Positions 1-8,543 of a stretch of DNA of 64,000 bases are shown piece after piece. The position numbers and the translations under genes were made by a program. Every line of letters begins with the position of its first letter. Position 1 is the first letter of the stretch. The stretch covers positions 1,736,001 through 1,800,000 of the forward strand of contig NZ_CP141823.1 in assembly GCF_035621455.1 (NCBI RefSeq), in the 5' to 3' direction. Source of the stretch: Vibrio natriegens NBRC 15636 = ATCC 14048 = DSM 759 (lineage in GTDB: Bacteria; Pseudomonadota; Gammaproteobacteria; Enterobacterales; Vibrionaceae). Below the pieces are notes generated by a model, which saw only the letters and a program-made list of their open reading frames with translations, was not told where the DNA came from and ran no database searches.

Positions 1-429
1 AATGCGTTTTTCTTCAATTAATTTCCTAACGGTTAAGAAGTCACCATCCCAACGACGGTTATGATAAACACTTAGAATGAGGCCTTTTTCTTTTGCAAGC
101 GTAATAAGTGCTTCACCATCCGACACATTGGTCACGAATGGCTTTTCAATGATCACGTGTTTGCCATTTTCAAGAGCTTGCTTAGCGAGATCGAAGTGCA
201 CATCGTTTGGGGCGGTAATGATGACCAGTTCTGCATCCGAACTTGAGAGTAAATCTGACGCCGAAGCATAATGCTGTGCGGTAGGCCAGTCTTTGGCTAC
301 CGCCTCGCCATTACGGGTACTGATGGCAACGAGATCGAATTCAGCTAACGCGCTCACAAATGGAATATGGAAAGTTTTGGCTGAAAATCCGTAGCCGATA
401 ACCGCAGTTTTGATTGGTAATGAAGTCAT
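1..429 (-). CDS. Gfo/Idh/MocA family oxidoreductase, N-terminal part (cut by window edge)
   Basis: The first 143 residues of a NAD(P)-dependent oxidoreductase are visible; the C-terminal substrate domain lies outside the window. The ATG at 429 opens with MTSLPIKTAVIGYGFSAKTF, in which GYGFSAKTF is the glycine-rich dinucleotide loop of the Rossmann fold. It is followed by ITAPNDVHFDLAKQAL and the diagnostic EKPFV segment of the family, whose lysine is catalytic. The type resembles the E. coli YdgJ/YhhX group. It is transcribed away from the DeoR-type regulator at 760, and the 330-base gap holds repeated CGTAT motifs, so control by that regulator is likely but inferred. Substrate cannot be told from this part; a sugar, inositol or sugar-phosphate derivative is typical. 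Confidence 0.88.
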   Translation of the reverse strand, partial: MTSLPIKTAVIGYGFSAKTFHIPFVSALAEFDLVAISTRNGEAVAKDWPTAQHYASASDLLSSSDAELVIITAPNDVHFDLAKQALENGKHVIIEKPFVTNVSDGEALITLAKEKGLILSVYHNRRWDGDFLTVRKLIEEKRI

Positions 430-759
430 AAATTCAAACTCTCAATTGGTGGATTACATGACGTCCGAGCCGTTATTTCGGAATTACATCACTCGGATGA
501 TCTATCTACCTTTGGCTACAACATCACATGTACACTACGCGCTAATGCTTATATTCACGTATCAATGCGTATGTAAAACGCGTATGTAAAACACAAATAC
601 TGCACGTATGCTTACGCACTTTCAAGCGTTAAAAGCGATGTTCTGCGTATCAATCGCATGGAATCACGTATAAATGTAAGTGATTTTACGTGTATTCAAG
701 TGTTTAACTTCGCGTGAATACGTTACACTCATACAAAACTAAGCAAAGTGTGATTGTAA
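430..759. promoter_or_regulatory. Divergent intergenic region with CGTAT repeat array
   Basis: This gap separates two divergent genes. A 13-base unit GCGTATGTAAAAC occurs twice in exact tandem (567-579 and 580-592). Related CGTAT words sit near 557, 605, 638 and 666, and inverted forms (ATACG, ACGTGTAT) lie between about 695 and 722. DeoR-family regulators commonly bind short repeated words, so this is a probable operator array for the adjacent DeoR-type protein acting on both promoters. No open reading frame of note is present. The operator role is inferred from the repetition and position only. Confidence 0.5.
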
Positions 760-1539
760 ATGACGCAAGAAGAACGTTTGATAGAGATAGAAGCTCATAT
801 AAAAAGCACAGGTAAAGTCACGATAGACGAGATTTGCCTTAAGTATGACATTTCTTACGATTCAGCCCGAAGAGATCTGGTTAAACTCGCTGACCATCCG
901 GGAATATTGCGCATCAGAGGCGGCGCAATTCTGGATGATAAAAAGGTGACGATTTCCTTTAATCAGAGATCGAAATCCAACCCGATTAAACAAAATCTGG
1001 CTGCATTTGGAGCATCACTTATCAAAGAGCATGACATCGTATTTTTAGACGCTGGCACCACTTGTGCCGCGCTGGCGTATCATCTCAATGAGCCTTGCAG
1101 TGTGATAACAAATTCACTTGAGGCGCTTAGTGAACTTCAGGATAAGGCTGGTATCAAAAAGTGTGTGCTTGGTGGAACGTTTGATGACTTTTCTCACGCC
1201 ATACTCGGCGATATGACCATTCAACAGATCAGAAAATATCAGGCAAACAAAGCGTTTATTGGTGTGAGTGCTTTATCTGAATCGGGAATCACAACTGACT
1301 TAGAGACGGATGCCAACCTAAAGCTGGCGATGGCAGATCAATCTACTCAGGTTATCTGTATTGCGGAAGACAGTAAGTTCAATACCCAACTGATGTTCCA
1401 ATCCTGTTTGTGGTCAGATATCGACTTTGTCGTGACTAATCGTCGACCTCCCGAGAATATTGCGAAGAAAATGCAAGACCACGATGTCGAACTTATAGTG
1501 CTGGATATAGAATCAGAATCTCAATCCGTTACTCTCTAG
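760..1539 (+). CDS. DeoR/GlpR-family transcriptional regulator
   Basis: A 259-residue protein with the two-domain plan of DeoR-family repressors. Residues 1-57 form the winged helix-turn-helix (DEICLKYDISYDSARRDLVKL, then the GILRIRGGAI wing). Residues about 75-230 form the DeoRC sensor domain, with the phosphate/sugar-binding-like DAGTTCAALAYHL and the conserved ITTDLETDANLKLAM stretch. Such proteins usually sense a phosphorylated sugar and repress a neighbouring catabolic gene. The divergent oxidoreductase at 1-429 is the obvious candidate target. A clear Shine-Dalgarno sequence is not visible before the ATG (TGTGATTGTAA), but the ORF begins exactly at the family's usual N-terminus. The effector is unknown. 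Confidence 0.88.
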   Translation: MTQEERLIEIEAHIKSTGKVTIDEICLKYDISYDSARRDLVKLADHPGILRIRGGAILDDKKVTISFNQRSKSNPIKQNLAAFGASLIKEHDIVFLDAGTTCAALAYHLNEPCSVITNSLEALSELQDKAGIKKCVLGGTFDDFSHAILGDMTIQQIRKYQANKAFIGVSALSESGITTDLETDANLKLAMADQSTQVICIAEDSKFNTQLMFQSCLWSDIDFVVTNRRPPENIAKKMQDHDVELIVLDIESESQSVTL

Positions 1540-1628
1540 TTTAAAAAACAATCAGTTAGAGCAGCTTAAGGCAATCAGTGAGCCTCGTCAGGCACGTCGC
1601 AATTCACGACTTTTTCTGCGTGTATTGG

Positions 1629-4457
1629 CTAACTGCGTGCCATATCTGGCTCACCACAGTGGGTGAGGATCTCTGATCGGGCTTTATCGCGAAGTTCAAG
1701 CGCTGCGTTCCAGTCATTACCATTGGGGAAGACTGGTTCACCAATGCTTACACTGATGTCGCCTCTACGTGGGAAAAGAGAGTTACCTCTGAGTTTAGAG
1801 CGCGTACCACGTAAGGTAATCGGGATGACTGGCACTTGTGAGCTTGCGGCAGCAATAAAGGCGCCCATATGAAACGGATGAAGGCCAGACATTCGATATA
1901 ATGTCCCTTCAGGAAATACGACCATTGGCTGACAGTCTTCAGCTTCAAACGCTAGCCTTTTGGCATCCACCACGCTTTTTTCCACATCAAACCGTTCAAC
2001 AAACTCCGTGCCGAGTTTGCTTAAGAAAATTCTGGTAAATGGATTATTGAGTAACTCACTTTTTGCCACAAAACGGCAAGGCAATCCTGAAACGGCAACA
2101 ATCACCAGCCCATCTAGATAACTGCAATGATTCGCGACAAAAATACAGGGGGCATTTCCTGCTGGTAAGTGTTCCTTTCCTTCGATGGTGCACTTTGTGC
2201 CAGTAAGTCCCATGAGCGCTTTGGCACCAAACTGGGCTATTTTCCAGCACATGGCCTTATTGGGTAAGACGGCAACAAGTAACCAGACGATAGGAGCAAG
2301 TATTCCCAACACTAACCACGAATAGGCCGCGTACCCGATGTCTAAAAGGATTCGCATGTATTTACGCAGTTGCGGCATGATGCCAGCTAAGGCGAGATTC
2401 AGGGTTTGTAACCACAAAGCCCGATGTTGTTTCGCAAAGGATCCACGCTCATGCAGATCTTTACACGCACTGCGACGAATTTTCCCACTGGACGTTTTTG
2501 GTATGGAGTGAGGCGGGCCGATAATGACATCATCGACGGGATTGCCAAGTAGTTTTAGAGAGAGTTTGTTAATTTTACGTTTTAGCTGTTTTACTTTGTC
2601 TTTACTGGTTTCTCGGCTTTCCGCCAACACGATCAGTTTCTCCGTACCGGAGTGCGCGTCGTGGCTACCAAACGCGGCCACACAACCTTTGCGAATACCA
2701 TCAATACTCCCTACCGCTTGTTCCAGCTCATGAGGATAGATATTACGCCCAGCTTTGATAATGATATCTTTGCTACGTCCGGTGATAAAAAGCTCGCCGC
2801 CTAATGTAAACGCGCGGTCCCCTGTTACCAGCCAACCATCATGATACAGCGCTTTGGTTTTTTCTGGGTTTCGATAGTAACCCTGGGTGGCGGACGGGCC
2901 CTGAAACTCAAGTGCGCCTTCTTCTCCATCGGGTAATTCTTTGCCCAGATCATCAACGATACGAATTTGATGCTCGGGAAGTGGGTAGCCTAAGCCAATA
3001 AACGGAATGGTATCTTCATCTTCCTGTTGGGCGAGTACAGCACGACCAAACTGGCTTAACGATGCTCTTTGGAAATACTCAATACGCGGTTCGCGGACGG
3101 TCACTGGGAATGTCAGCCCGACCGACGATTCCGCTAGCCCATAAACGGGCGACATGGTTTCTGGCTTAAATCCATACTTGGCGTATTTTTCAGAGAAGTT
3201 TTGGATCGATTGTGGACTCACGGGCTCTGCGCCGTTCCAGGAAAGCCGCCAACTGCTTAAATCGAGCCCTTCGAGATCGCTTTCCTTCACTCGAGAAACA
3301 CAAAGCTCATAGGCGAAGTTTGGTGCGGGAGAAAGGGTGCCTCGATGATGATGAATCGCCCATAGCCATCGCTGAGGTTTAGTTAAGAAGAGCAATGGCG
3401 ACATGATCACCAGAGGGATCGCATGATACAAGCTACCAAGCCATGCTCCGATGAGTCCCATATCGTGGTAGACGGGTAGCCAACTCACAAACACATCGTC
3501 CGACTTGGCGTTAATGACTTTACCCATCGCGCGGATATTAGCGAGTAAGTTCGCATGGGTAAGGGTCACGCCCTTAGGTACACCCGTACTTCCGGATGTG
3601 TATTGCAAAAAAGCAATATCGTCGGTTTTAGCTTCACCCATATCGGGGAAGCTGGTGTCTTTTTGCAAATCACTCGCGGTAACGACGGCATCAACAGACG
3701 GTACTTGTAATTTAAGTAAGTGGGCGACAGGTTTTGCTTCTGGCACCGTAATCAATAGCTTTGCCTGAGCATTGTTGAGAATACTGGCGTGACGATTCAA
3801 ATGATCTTCGACATGTTCAATTCGGGCTGGTGGATAAATGGGAACAGGCACCGCTCTGGCATAAAGTATCGCAAAAAAGCTGAAGAAGTAGTCAGTACAG
3901 GTTGGCAACATGATTGCGACGCAGTCCCCAGCTTCAATTCCTGCATCAATTAGCCCAGCGGAGATTTTGAGTGCTTGTTGTTTTAGTTGTTTATAGCTGA
4001 CTTCTACCACTTCATCAGCGTTTTGATAAACGTAAAGATGGGGGCGTTTCGGGTGATGTTCCACATGCCAGTCGAGTAGCGCTTGTAGCGTTTTGACCTC
4101 AGTTGGTAACTGATGGACTGAGTCGAGTTTGATCGCTTTCGCCGACTCATCTAAGTAGGCTGTTTTATTTGATGATCCTGCCGTTAAAATCTCGCCGATA
4201 ATATCTTCTGGTGTCGATATGCTGGACAATGCGTGATCCGGAAGTGACACGTCGAAACGACTTTCTATGCGTGTGATTAGCTCAGCACGCGTTAGGCTAT
4301 CCAAACAAAGGTCATGGTCGAGGTCACTTTTTAAGTGAATAGAAACGGACGAGAGACCTTCGGGGTCTAGTTCAAGTTTTAGGTCCCGAACGATCTCTAA
4401 CACAGTTTGCGCGATGTTTTCAGAGTCTCTACTTGTAGTGTCATTTTGGTCAGACAT
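1629..4457 (-). CDS. Three-domain protein: acyl carrier + fatty-acyl-AMP ligase-like + PlsC-type acyltransferase
   Basis: A 942-residue fusion. Residues about 15-90 are an acyl-carrier domain with the phosphopantetheine site DSL (Ser54). Residues about 125-690 are an AMP-forming ligase (QYTSGSTGVPKGVTLTHANL; YRNPEKTKALYHDGWLVTGD; KTSSGKIRRSA), with a layout like fatty-acyl-AMP ligases. Hydrophobic stretches follow (about 695-735). Residues about 745-930 are a PlsC/LPLAT acyltransferase with the catalytic H-x4-D motif in VANHCSYLDG and FPEGT. A plausible chain of action is activation of a fatty acid, loading on the carrier, and transfer to a lipid acceptor at the membrane; this is inferred from domain order. 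An AGGAAG ribosome site precedes the ATG. It lies 94 bases after the ETF-QO gene on the same strand and may be cotranscribed. The true substrate and acceptor are unknown. Confidence 0.85.
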   Translation of the reverse strand: MSDQNDTTSRDSENIAQTVLEIVRDLKLELDPEGLSSVSIHLKSDLDHDLCLDSLTRAELITRIESRFDVSLPDHALSSISTPEDIIGEILTAGSSNKTAYLDESAKAIKLDSVHQLPTEVKTLQALLDWHVEHHPKRPHLYVYQNADEVVEVSYKQLKQQALKISAGLIDAGIEAGDCVAIMLPTCTDYFFSFFAILYARAVPVPIYPPARIEHVEDHLNRHASILNNAQAKLLITVPEAKPVAHLLKLQVPSVDAVVTASDLQKDTSFPDMGEAKTDDIAFLQYTSGSTGVPKGVTLTHANLLANIRAMGKVINAKSDDVFVSWLPVYHDMGLIGAWLGSLYHAIPLVIMSPLLFLTKPQRWLWAIHHHRGTLSPAPNFAYELCVSRVKESDLEGLDLSSWRLSWNGAEPVSPQSIQNFSEKYAKYGFKPETMSPVYGLAESSVGLTFPVTVREPRIEYFQRASLSQFGRAVLAQQEDEDTIPFIGLGYPLPEHQIRIVDDLGKELPDGEEGALEFQGPSATQGYYRNPEKTKALYHDGWLVTGDRAFTLGGELFITGRSKDIIIKAGRNIYPHELEQAVGSIDGIRKGCVAAFGSHDAHSGTEKLIVLAESRETSKDKVKQLKRKINKLSLKLLGNPVDDVIIGPPHSIPKTSSGKIRRSACKDLHERGSFAKQHRALWLQTLNLALAGIMPQLRKYMRILLDIGYAAYSWLVLGILAPIVWLLVAVLPNKAMCWKIAQFGAKALMGLTGTKCTIEGKEHLPAGNAPCIFVANHCSYLDGLVIVAVSGLPCRFVAKSELLNNPFTRIFLSKLGTEFVERFDVEKSVVDAKRLAFEAEDCQPMVVFPEGTLYRMSGLHPFHMGAFIAAASSQVPVIPITLRGTRSKLRGNSLFPRRGDISVSIGEPVFPNGNDWNAALELRDKARSEILTHCGEPDMARS

Positions 4458-4550
4458 GCTGAAGCTTCCTGATCGAAGAAGAGTGCTGCTCGTTTTACTC
4501 TGTTATAAACGTTTTCCGTGCTTAAAGCTTAGACCACTCATCAGATGAGG

Positions 4551-6212
4551 TTACATATTCTGATAATTCGGGCCGCCTCCGCCTTCTGGCGTTTTCCAGG
4601 CAATATTTTGGAATGGATCCTTAATATCGCAGGTTTTACAGTGAACACAGTTTGACGAGTTGATCTGAAATGTGGTTTTTCCATCGACTTCAATCACTTC
4701 GTAAACCCCAGCGGGACAGTATCGCTGACTTGGTTCATCAAACATCCCAAGATTCACATCTATCGGAATGTGTGGGAATGTTAGAACGAGATGACATGGT
4801 TGATTTTCTTCGTGTTGCGTCCCCGACAAAAAAACGGAAGAGGGCTTATCAAAACTGATTTTTCCGTCCGGTTTAGGGTAGTGAATACGATGACATTCAC
4901 TGGTTGGCTTGAGTTGTTCGTGATCATGCGAATTATCTCTAACTTTCCATGGCAATGGCTTGTTAAACAGTGGTCGCCAAACATTATGCTCAAAGGTAGA
5001 AAGCGCACCTCCGAGCAGACTGCCAAACTTGTGAATATTTGCTCCGAAGTTGCGTGTCTCGACAAGCTCATCATACAACCATGACCCTTCAAATAGCGTT
5101 TGGTAATCAGGCTCAACTGAAGCCTTTTGTATCGCTTTGTCGATTGCTTCTGCTGCCAACAAGCCAGATTTCATCGCCGTATGACTGCCTTTGATCTTAG
5201 CGACGTTCAATGTGCCAGCATCACAGCCAATCAAAAGTCCGCCGGGAAATTGTTGTTTAGGAAGCGAAGAAAAGCCGCCTTTCGCCAGTGCTCTGGCTCC
5301 GTAGGCAACACGCTGAGCATCTTTGAGGTGCTTTTTAATCGCTGGATGGTGTTTAAAGCGCTGGAACTCATCAAATGGACTTAAGTAGGTATTGTCGTAG
5401 TTAAGGTCGATGATAAGCCCGACAGCAATTTGATTGTCTTCCATTTGGTAAACAAATCCGCCACCGGTCGTTTTCGTTTCACTCAACGGCCAGCCAACGG
5501 AGTGAATAACTTTCCCTGCTCGTTCCGCATCGCCATCAGGTAATTGCCAAATTTCCTTTATACCCAACGCGTAATGCTGTGGCTGTTTTCCTGAGTCCAA
5601 GCCAAACCGACTGATGAGCTCTTTACCTAAATGTCCACGGCAGCCTTCGGAGAATACTGTGTATTTTGCTTTTAATTCGATGCCCGCTTCAAAGTTAGCT
5701 TTTTGGTTCCCGTTTTTATCCAGTCCCATATCACCAGTCGTAATGCCTGTAACAGCACCGGATTGGTCGTAATTGATGCTCGCTGCTGCAAAACCCGGAA
5801 AAATCTCAACCCCAAGCTCTTCAGCCTGTTTTGCCAACCAACGGCAAAGGTTTCCGAGGCTAATAATGTAGTTGCTTTCATCGTTGTGCATCGGCTTGGG
5901 AGTAAGAGCATTAGGTACTTTGACATGGTTAAGTGATGTCGTTAGATAGAGAAAATCATCACTTGTCACGGACGTGGACAGTGGCGCTTCCATAGTTTGC
6001 CAATCAGGAAAAAGTTCATCCAGAGCACGAGTTTCAAATACGGCCCCTGAGAGAATATGGGCTCCGACTTCGGATCCTTTTTCTACCACACAAATAGATA
6101 GCGGATTGTCTTGGCGCTGCTGATTCATCTGAGCCAAACGACAAGCGGTACTTAAACCAGCAGGACCGGCACCTACGATCACGACGTCAAACTCCATAAT
6201 TTCTCGTTCCAT
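4551..6212 (-). CDS. Electron transfer flavoprotein-ubiquinone oxidoreductase (ETF-QO)
   Basis: Membrane-associated flavoprotein that passes electrons from reduced ETF to ubiquinone, linking acyl-CoA and related dehydrogenases to the respiratory chain. The FAD loop VVIVGAGPAGLSTACRLAQ lies at the N-terminus, the ETF-QO signature HILSGAVFETRALDELFPDW follows, and the C-terminal [4Fe-4S] cluster has CVHCKTCDIKDP with an earlier cysteine. The frame is open from a TTG at 6233, but the ATG at 6212 has AAAGGA eight bases upstream and gives 553 residues, the normal family length, so I use it. It ends 94 bases before the ACP-FAAL-PlsC gene. It is separated from the E1-E2 operon by the intrinsic terminator at 6360-6399. 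The ETF alpha and beta subunits are not in the window. Confidence 0.95.
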   Translation of the reverse strand: MEREIMEFDVVIVGAGPAGLSTACRLAQMNQQRQDNPLSICVVEKGSEVGAHILSGAVFETRALDELFPDWQTMEAPLSTSVTSDDFLYLTTSLNHVKVPNALTPKPMHNDESNYIISLGNLCRWLAKQAEELGVEIFPGFAAASINYDQSGAVTGITTGDMGLDKNGNQKANFEAGIELKAKYTVFSEGCRGHLGKELISRFGLDSGKQPQHYALGIKEIWQLPDGDAERAGKVIHSVGWPLSETKTTGGGFVYQMEDNQIAVGLIIDLNYDNTYLSPFDEFQRFKHHPAIKKHLKDAQRVAYGARALAKGGFSSLPKQQFPGGLLIGCDAGTLNVAKIKGSHTAMKSGLLAAEAIDKAIQKASVEPDYQTLFEGSWLYDELVETRNFGANIHKFGSLLGGALSTFEHNVWRPLFNKPLPWKVRDNSHDHEQLKPTSECHRIHYPKPDGKISFDKPSSVFLSGTQHEENQPCHLVLTFPHIPIDVNLGMFDEPSQRYCPAGVYEVIEVDGKTTFQINSSNCVHCKTCDIKDPFQNIAWKTPEGGGGPNYQNM

Positions 6213-6359
6213 ATCTCTCTGTCCTTTGATCAAGCTGAACTATGTTATTGTCATATAAAGAACTATAGCTCAGTTAACGTAAACGTGATTGAACGTGTTT
6301 GCTTATGTCAGAACGAACGTGACAGGAAAGACCGCGGGCGGGTTAGTTAGGTGTTTATC

Positions 6360-6399
6360 AAAAGCAAAAACAAAAAAGGCTTCCATCAAGGAAGCCTTT
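6360..6399 (-). terminator. Intrinsic terminator of the E1-E2 operon
   Basis: Ten-base-pair perfect stem AAAGGCTTCC (6375-6384) / GGAAGCCTTT (6390-6399) with a five-base loop. On the minus strand it is followed by a T-rich tract. It lies just beyond the stop of the E2 gene (6415), so the ETF-QO gene should need its own promoter. Confidence 0.85.
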
Positions 6400-6414
6400 G
6401 AGATCATATCAAAG

Positions 6415-7563
6415 CTAGTTTCCACTTGGCCTTTGCAAATGCTCCGCAAGTACTTTGGTAAACCTTGCCGCTTCACCACCAGTACATGCACGGTGGTCAA
6501 AAGTGATGGATAACGGCATAACTTTAACCGCGACCGCTTTTCCGTCTCTTATCACTACGCGCTCAATGATACGGCCTGCGCCGACAATCGCGACTTGTGG
6601 CGGAGAAACGACTGGCGTAGCAAAAATACCGCCGATTGCGCCAAAGTTAGACAAAGTAATCGTGGCGTGTTGTAAATCTTCACGATTGATCTTTCTTTCC
6701 CGAATGCCTTCTACAGTTTGGTCGAGCCAGCGACGGACGTCTTTTGACTCATACTCATCGGCATGGCGAAGAACGGGTACGTACAGGCCATGCCGACTAT
6801 CCACAGCAACGCCGAGGTTTACAGTGGTATGAACACAGCGCGTCATGGTTTCTTCGTCGAACCAAGCGTTTAGGGCTGGCTCTTCCTGGCAAGCATGAAC
6901 GATAGCCTGAACAAGACGAATACTGATGTCTTCACCTGAAGCCCAGTTTTCTAACAAGGCTTCTTCGGTGATAGTAACGGCTGCAACATTTTTGTGTGAC
7001 TCTGCCATAGCAGAGACCATGGTTCGGCGCGCGCCTTTCAGCACCTCGGTGCCCGGACGTTGCTTGCCAGCTTCATCGTAGATATCAGAATCGATTATCA
7101 AGCCGTTTGGACCACTGCCAGAAACCGCGTTTAAATCCACACCGAGTTTCTTGGCTAATAATCGAGCAGAAGGCAGGGCGGTGATCAAATTGTTATTAGA
7201 TGTACCGTCGCTACTGCCTACCCAAAAGTCATCGACATTCACGTTTTGAGTTTGGTGCGACACATTACCGACCACAGTAGCTGCGTCTGCAGTTTGCCTC
7301 TTCTCAGCGGAGACATGATGCTCAGCGCCGCTCTCATCGATTTCGAGAAGTAAGGCACCAATGTTGACGATATCGCCTTCTTCTCCATGGCGACTGACCA
7401 CTCTGCCGGAATAAGGCGCCGGGACATCGACCGTTGCTTTGGCTGTTTCGACAGTAAGGATCACCTGATCAACTTCGACCATGTCACCCACATTCACGTG
7501 CCATTTTACAATTTCTGACTCAGCGAGGCCCTCGCCGAGATCGGGTAAGTTAAACGTCTTCAT
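6415..7563 (-). CDS. 2-oxoacid dehydrogenase E2, dihydrolipoamide acyltransferase
   Basis: Core acyltransferase of a pyruvate- or branched-chain 2-oxoacid dehydrogenase complex. The N-terminal lipoyl domain (residues 1-75) carries the lipoyl lysine in VETAKATVDVP. A peripheral-subunit-binding domain lies near residues 115-150 (PSARLLAKKLGVDL). The catalytic domain runs to residue 382. The C-terminal active-site segment reads FDHRACTGGEAARF. The histidine (about residue 357) is kept, but the Asp of the usual DHRxxDG motif is Thr, a form I recall from one subgroup of these enzymes. The ATG at 7563 overlaps the E1beta stop in an ATGA junction, so I prefer it to the TTG at 7569. E1alpha, E1beta and E2 form one operon; no E3 gene is adjacent, so a shared lipoamide dehydrogenase is implied. 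Substrate choice is not decided by sequence. Confidence 0.92.
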   Translation of the reverse strand: MKTFNLPDLGEGLAESEIVKWHVNVGDMVEVDQVILTVETAKATVDVPAPYSGRVVSRHGEEGDIVNIGALLLEIDESGAEHHVSAEKRQTADAATVVGNVSHQTQNVNVDDFWVGSSDGTSNNNLITALPSARLLAKKLGVDLNAVSGSGPNGLIIDSDIYDEAGKQRPGTEVLKGARRTMVSAMAESHKNVAAVTITEEALLENWASGEDISIRLVQAIVHACQEEPALNAWFDEETMTRCVHTTVNLGVAVDSRHGLYVPVLRHADEYESKDVRRWLDQTVEGIRERKINREDLQHATITLSNFGAIGGIFATPVVSPPQVAIVGAGRIIERVVIRDGKAVAVKVMPLSITFDHRACTGGEAARFTKVLAEHLQRPSGN

Positions 7564-8543
7564 TTCCAATCCTCCACGAGTTCACGCGCTGCGTTCACAA
7601 TATCTTCTTCCTGAACCATAAAATAATCTTCGTTACGATAGTAAGGCATGATGGTATCCATTCCGGTAACCCGTTTCGGTGGCGCTTTTAATAAGCACAT
7701 GGCGTGTTCGGCGGTGCGAGCTAAAAGCTCCGAACCAACACCACAAGTTTTACTTGCTTCGTGAACCACGAGCAGGCGACCGGTTTTCTCCAATGAGCGG
7801 AAGATGGTAGTAGTATCAATTGGTTTGATGCTGGCTAAATCCAGTACTTCGACTTCGATACCCTGTTTCGACAATGTTTGAGCTGCTTGCAATGACTCAA
7901 CTACACAAGCGCCCCACGTGACTAAGGTGATGTCTCGACCTTTGCGTAACGTAAAACAAGTGTCCAGAGGTAATGCTTCACCATTATCAACCACTTCCGA
8001 TTTTACGGTGCGGTAGATTCTTTTTGGTTCAAAGAACATGACCGGATCATTACTGCGGATGGCAGCAAGTAATAATCCGTAGGCGCGCTGAGGTGATGAT
8101 GGGACGATGACTTTCAGCCCAGGTGTGTGGGCAAACAATGCTTCCACACTTTCTGAGTGATGCTCGGGCGCATGAATACCACCACCAAATGGGGCACGGA
8201 ATACGGCTGGGCAGGTGAGTCGACCGCGAGTTCGGTTTCTCATTCGAGCGGCATGGCACATTAAATGTTCCATCGCCGGGAAGACAAATCCCTGGAATTG
8301 AAACTCTGCGACCGGGCGCAACCCTTGTGTAGCCATCCCGACTGCAACACCACCAATCAAGGCTTCGGCTAATGGCGTATCAATCACACGCTTCAAACCG
8401 AATTTCTGTTTGAGGTTTACCGTAGCTCGGAATACGCCGCCGTTTTCGCCGACGTCTTCTCCTAGCACGACCACGTTTGGATCATGTTCCATTTCATGAT
8501 GCAGCGCGAGGTTTACTGCTTCAACTAAAGTTAATTCAGCCAT
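7560..8543 (-). CDS. 2-oxoacid dehydrogenase E1 beta subunit
   Basis: Beta subunit (327 residues) of the thiamin-diphosphate-dependent E1 enzyme, which with the alpha subunit decarboxylates a 2-oxoacid and acylates the E2 lipoyl group. It has the family N-terminus AELTLVEAVNLALHHEMEHD, the GEDVGENGGVFRAT motif, PLAEALIGGVAVGMA and AARMRNRTRGRLTCP. The frame stays open upstream to 8633. The ATG at 8543 lies directly before the conserved N-terminus and behind AGGGAGG, and it overlaps the last eight bases of E1alpha, so translational coupling is likely. It ends in an ATGA overlap with E2. It could be the branched-chain (BkdA2-like) or pyruvate (PdhB-like) type. Confidence 0.94.
   Translation of the reverse strand: MAELTLVEAVNLALHHEMEHDPNVVVLGEDVGENGGVFRATVNLKQKFGLKRVIDTPLAEALIGGVAVGMATQGLRPVAEFQFQGFVFPAMEHLMCHAARMRNRTRGRLTCPAVFRAPFGGGIHAPEHHSESVEALFAHTPGLKVIVPSSPQRAYGLLLAAIRSNDPVMFFEPKRIYRTVKSEVVDNGEALPLDTCFTLRKGRDITLVTWGACVVESLQAAQTLSKQGIEVEVLDLASIKPIDTTTIFRSLEKTGRLLVVHEASKTCGVGSELLARTAEHAMCLLKAPPKRVTGMDTIMPYYRNEDYFMVQEEDIVNAARELVEDWK

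Noticed and set aside
5127..5384. Plus-strand ORFs inside ETF-QO and similar reverse-strand frames elsewhere
   Set aside because: They lie fully within well-supported genes, have no family similarity and no ribosome sites.
6213..6300. PsrA-like site before the ETF-QO gene
   Set aside because: GAACGTGTTTG lacks one A of the left arm and the symmetry is poor.
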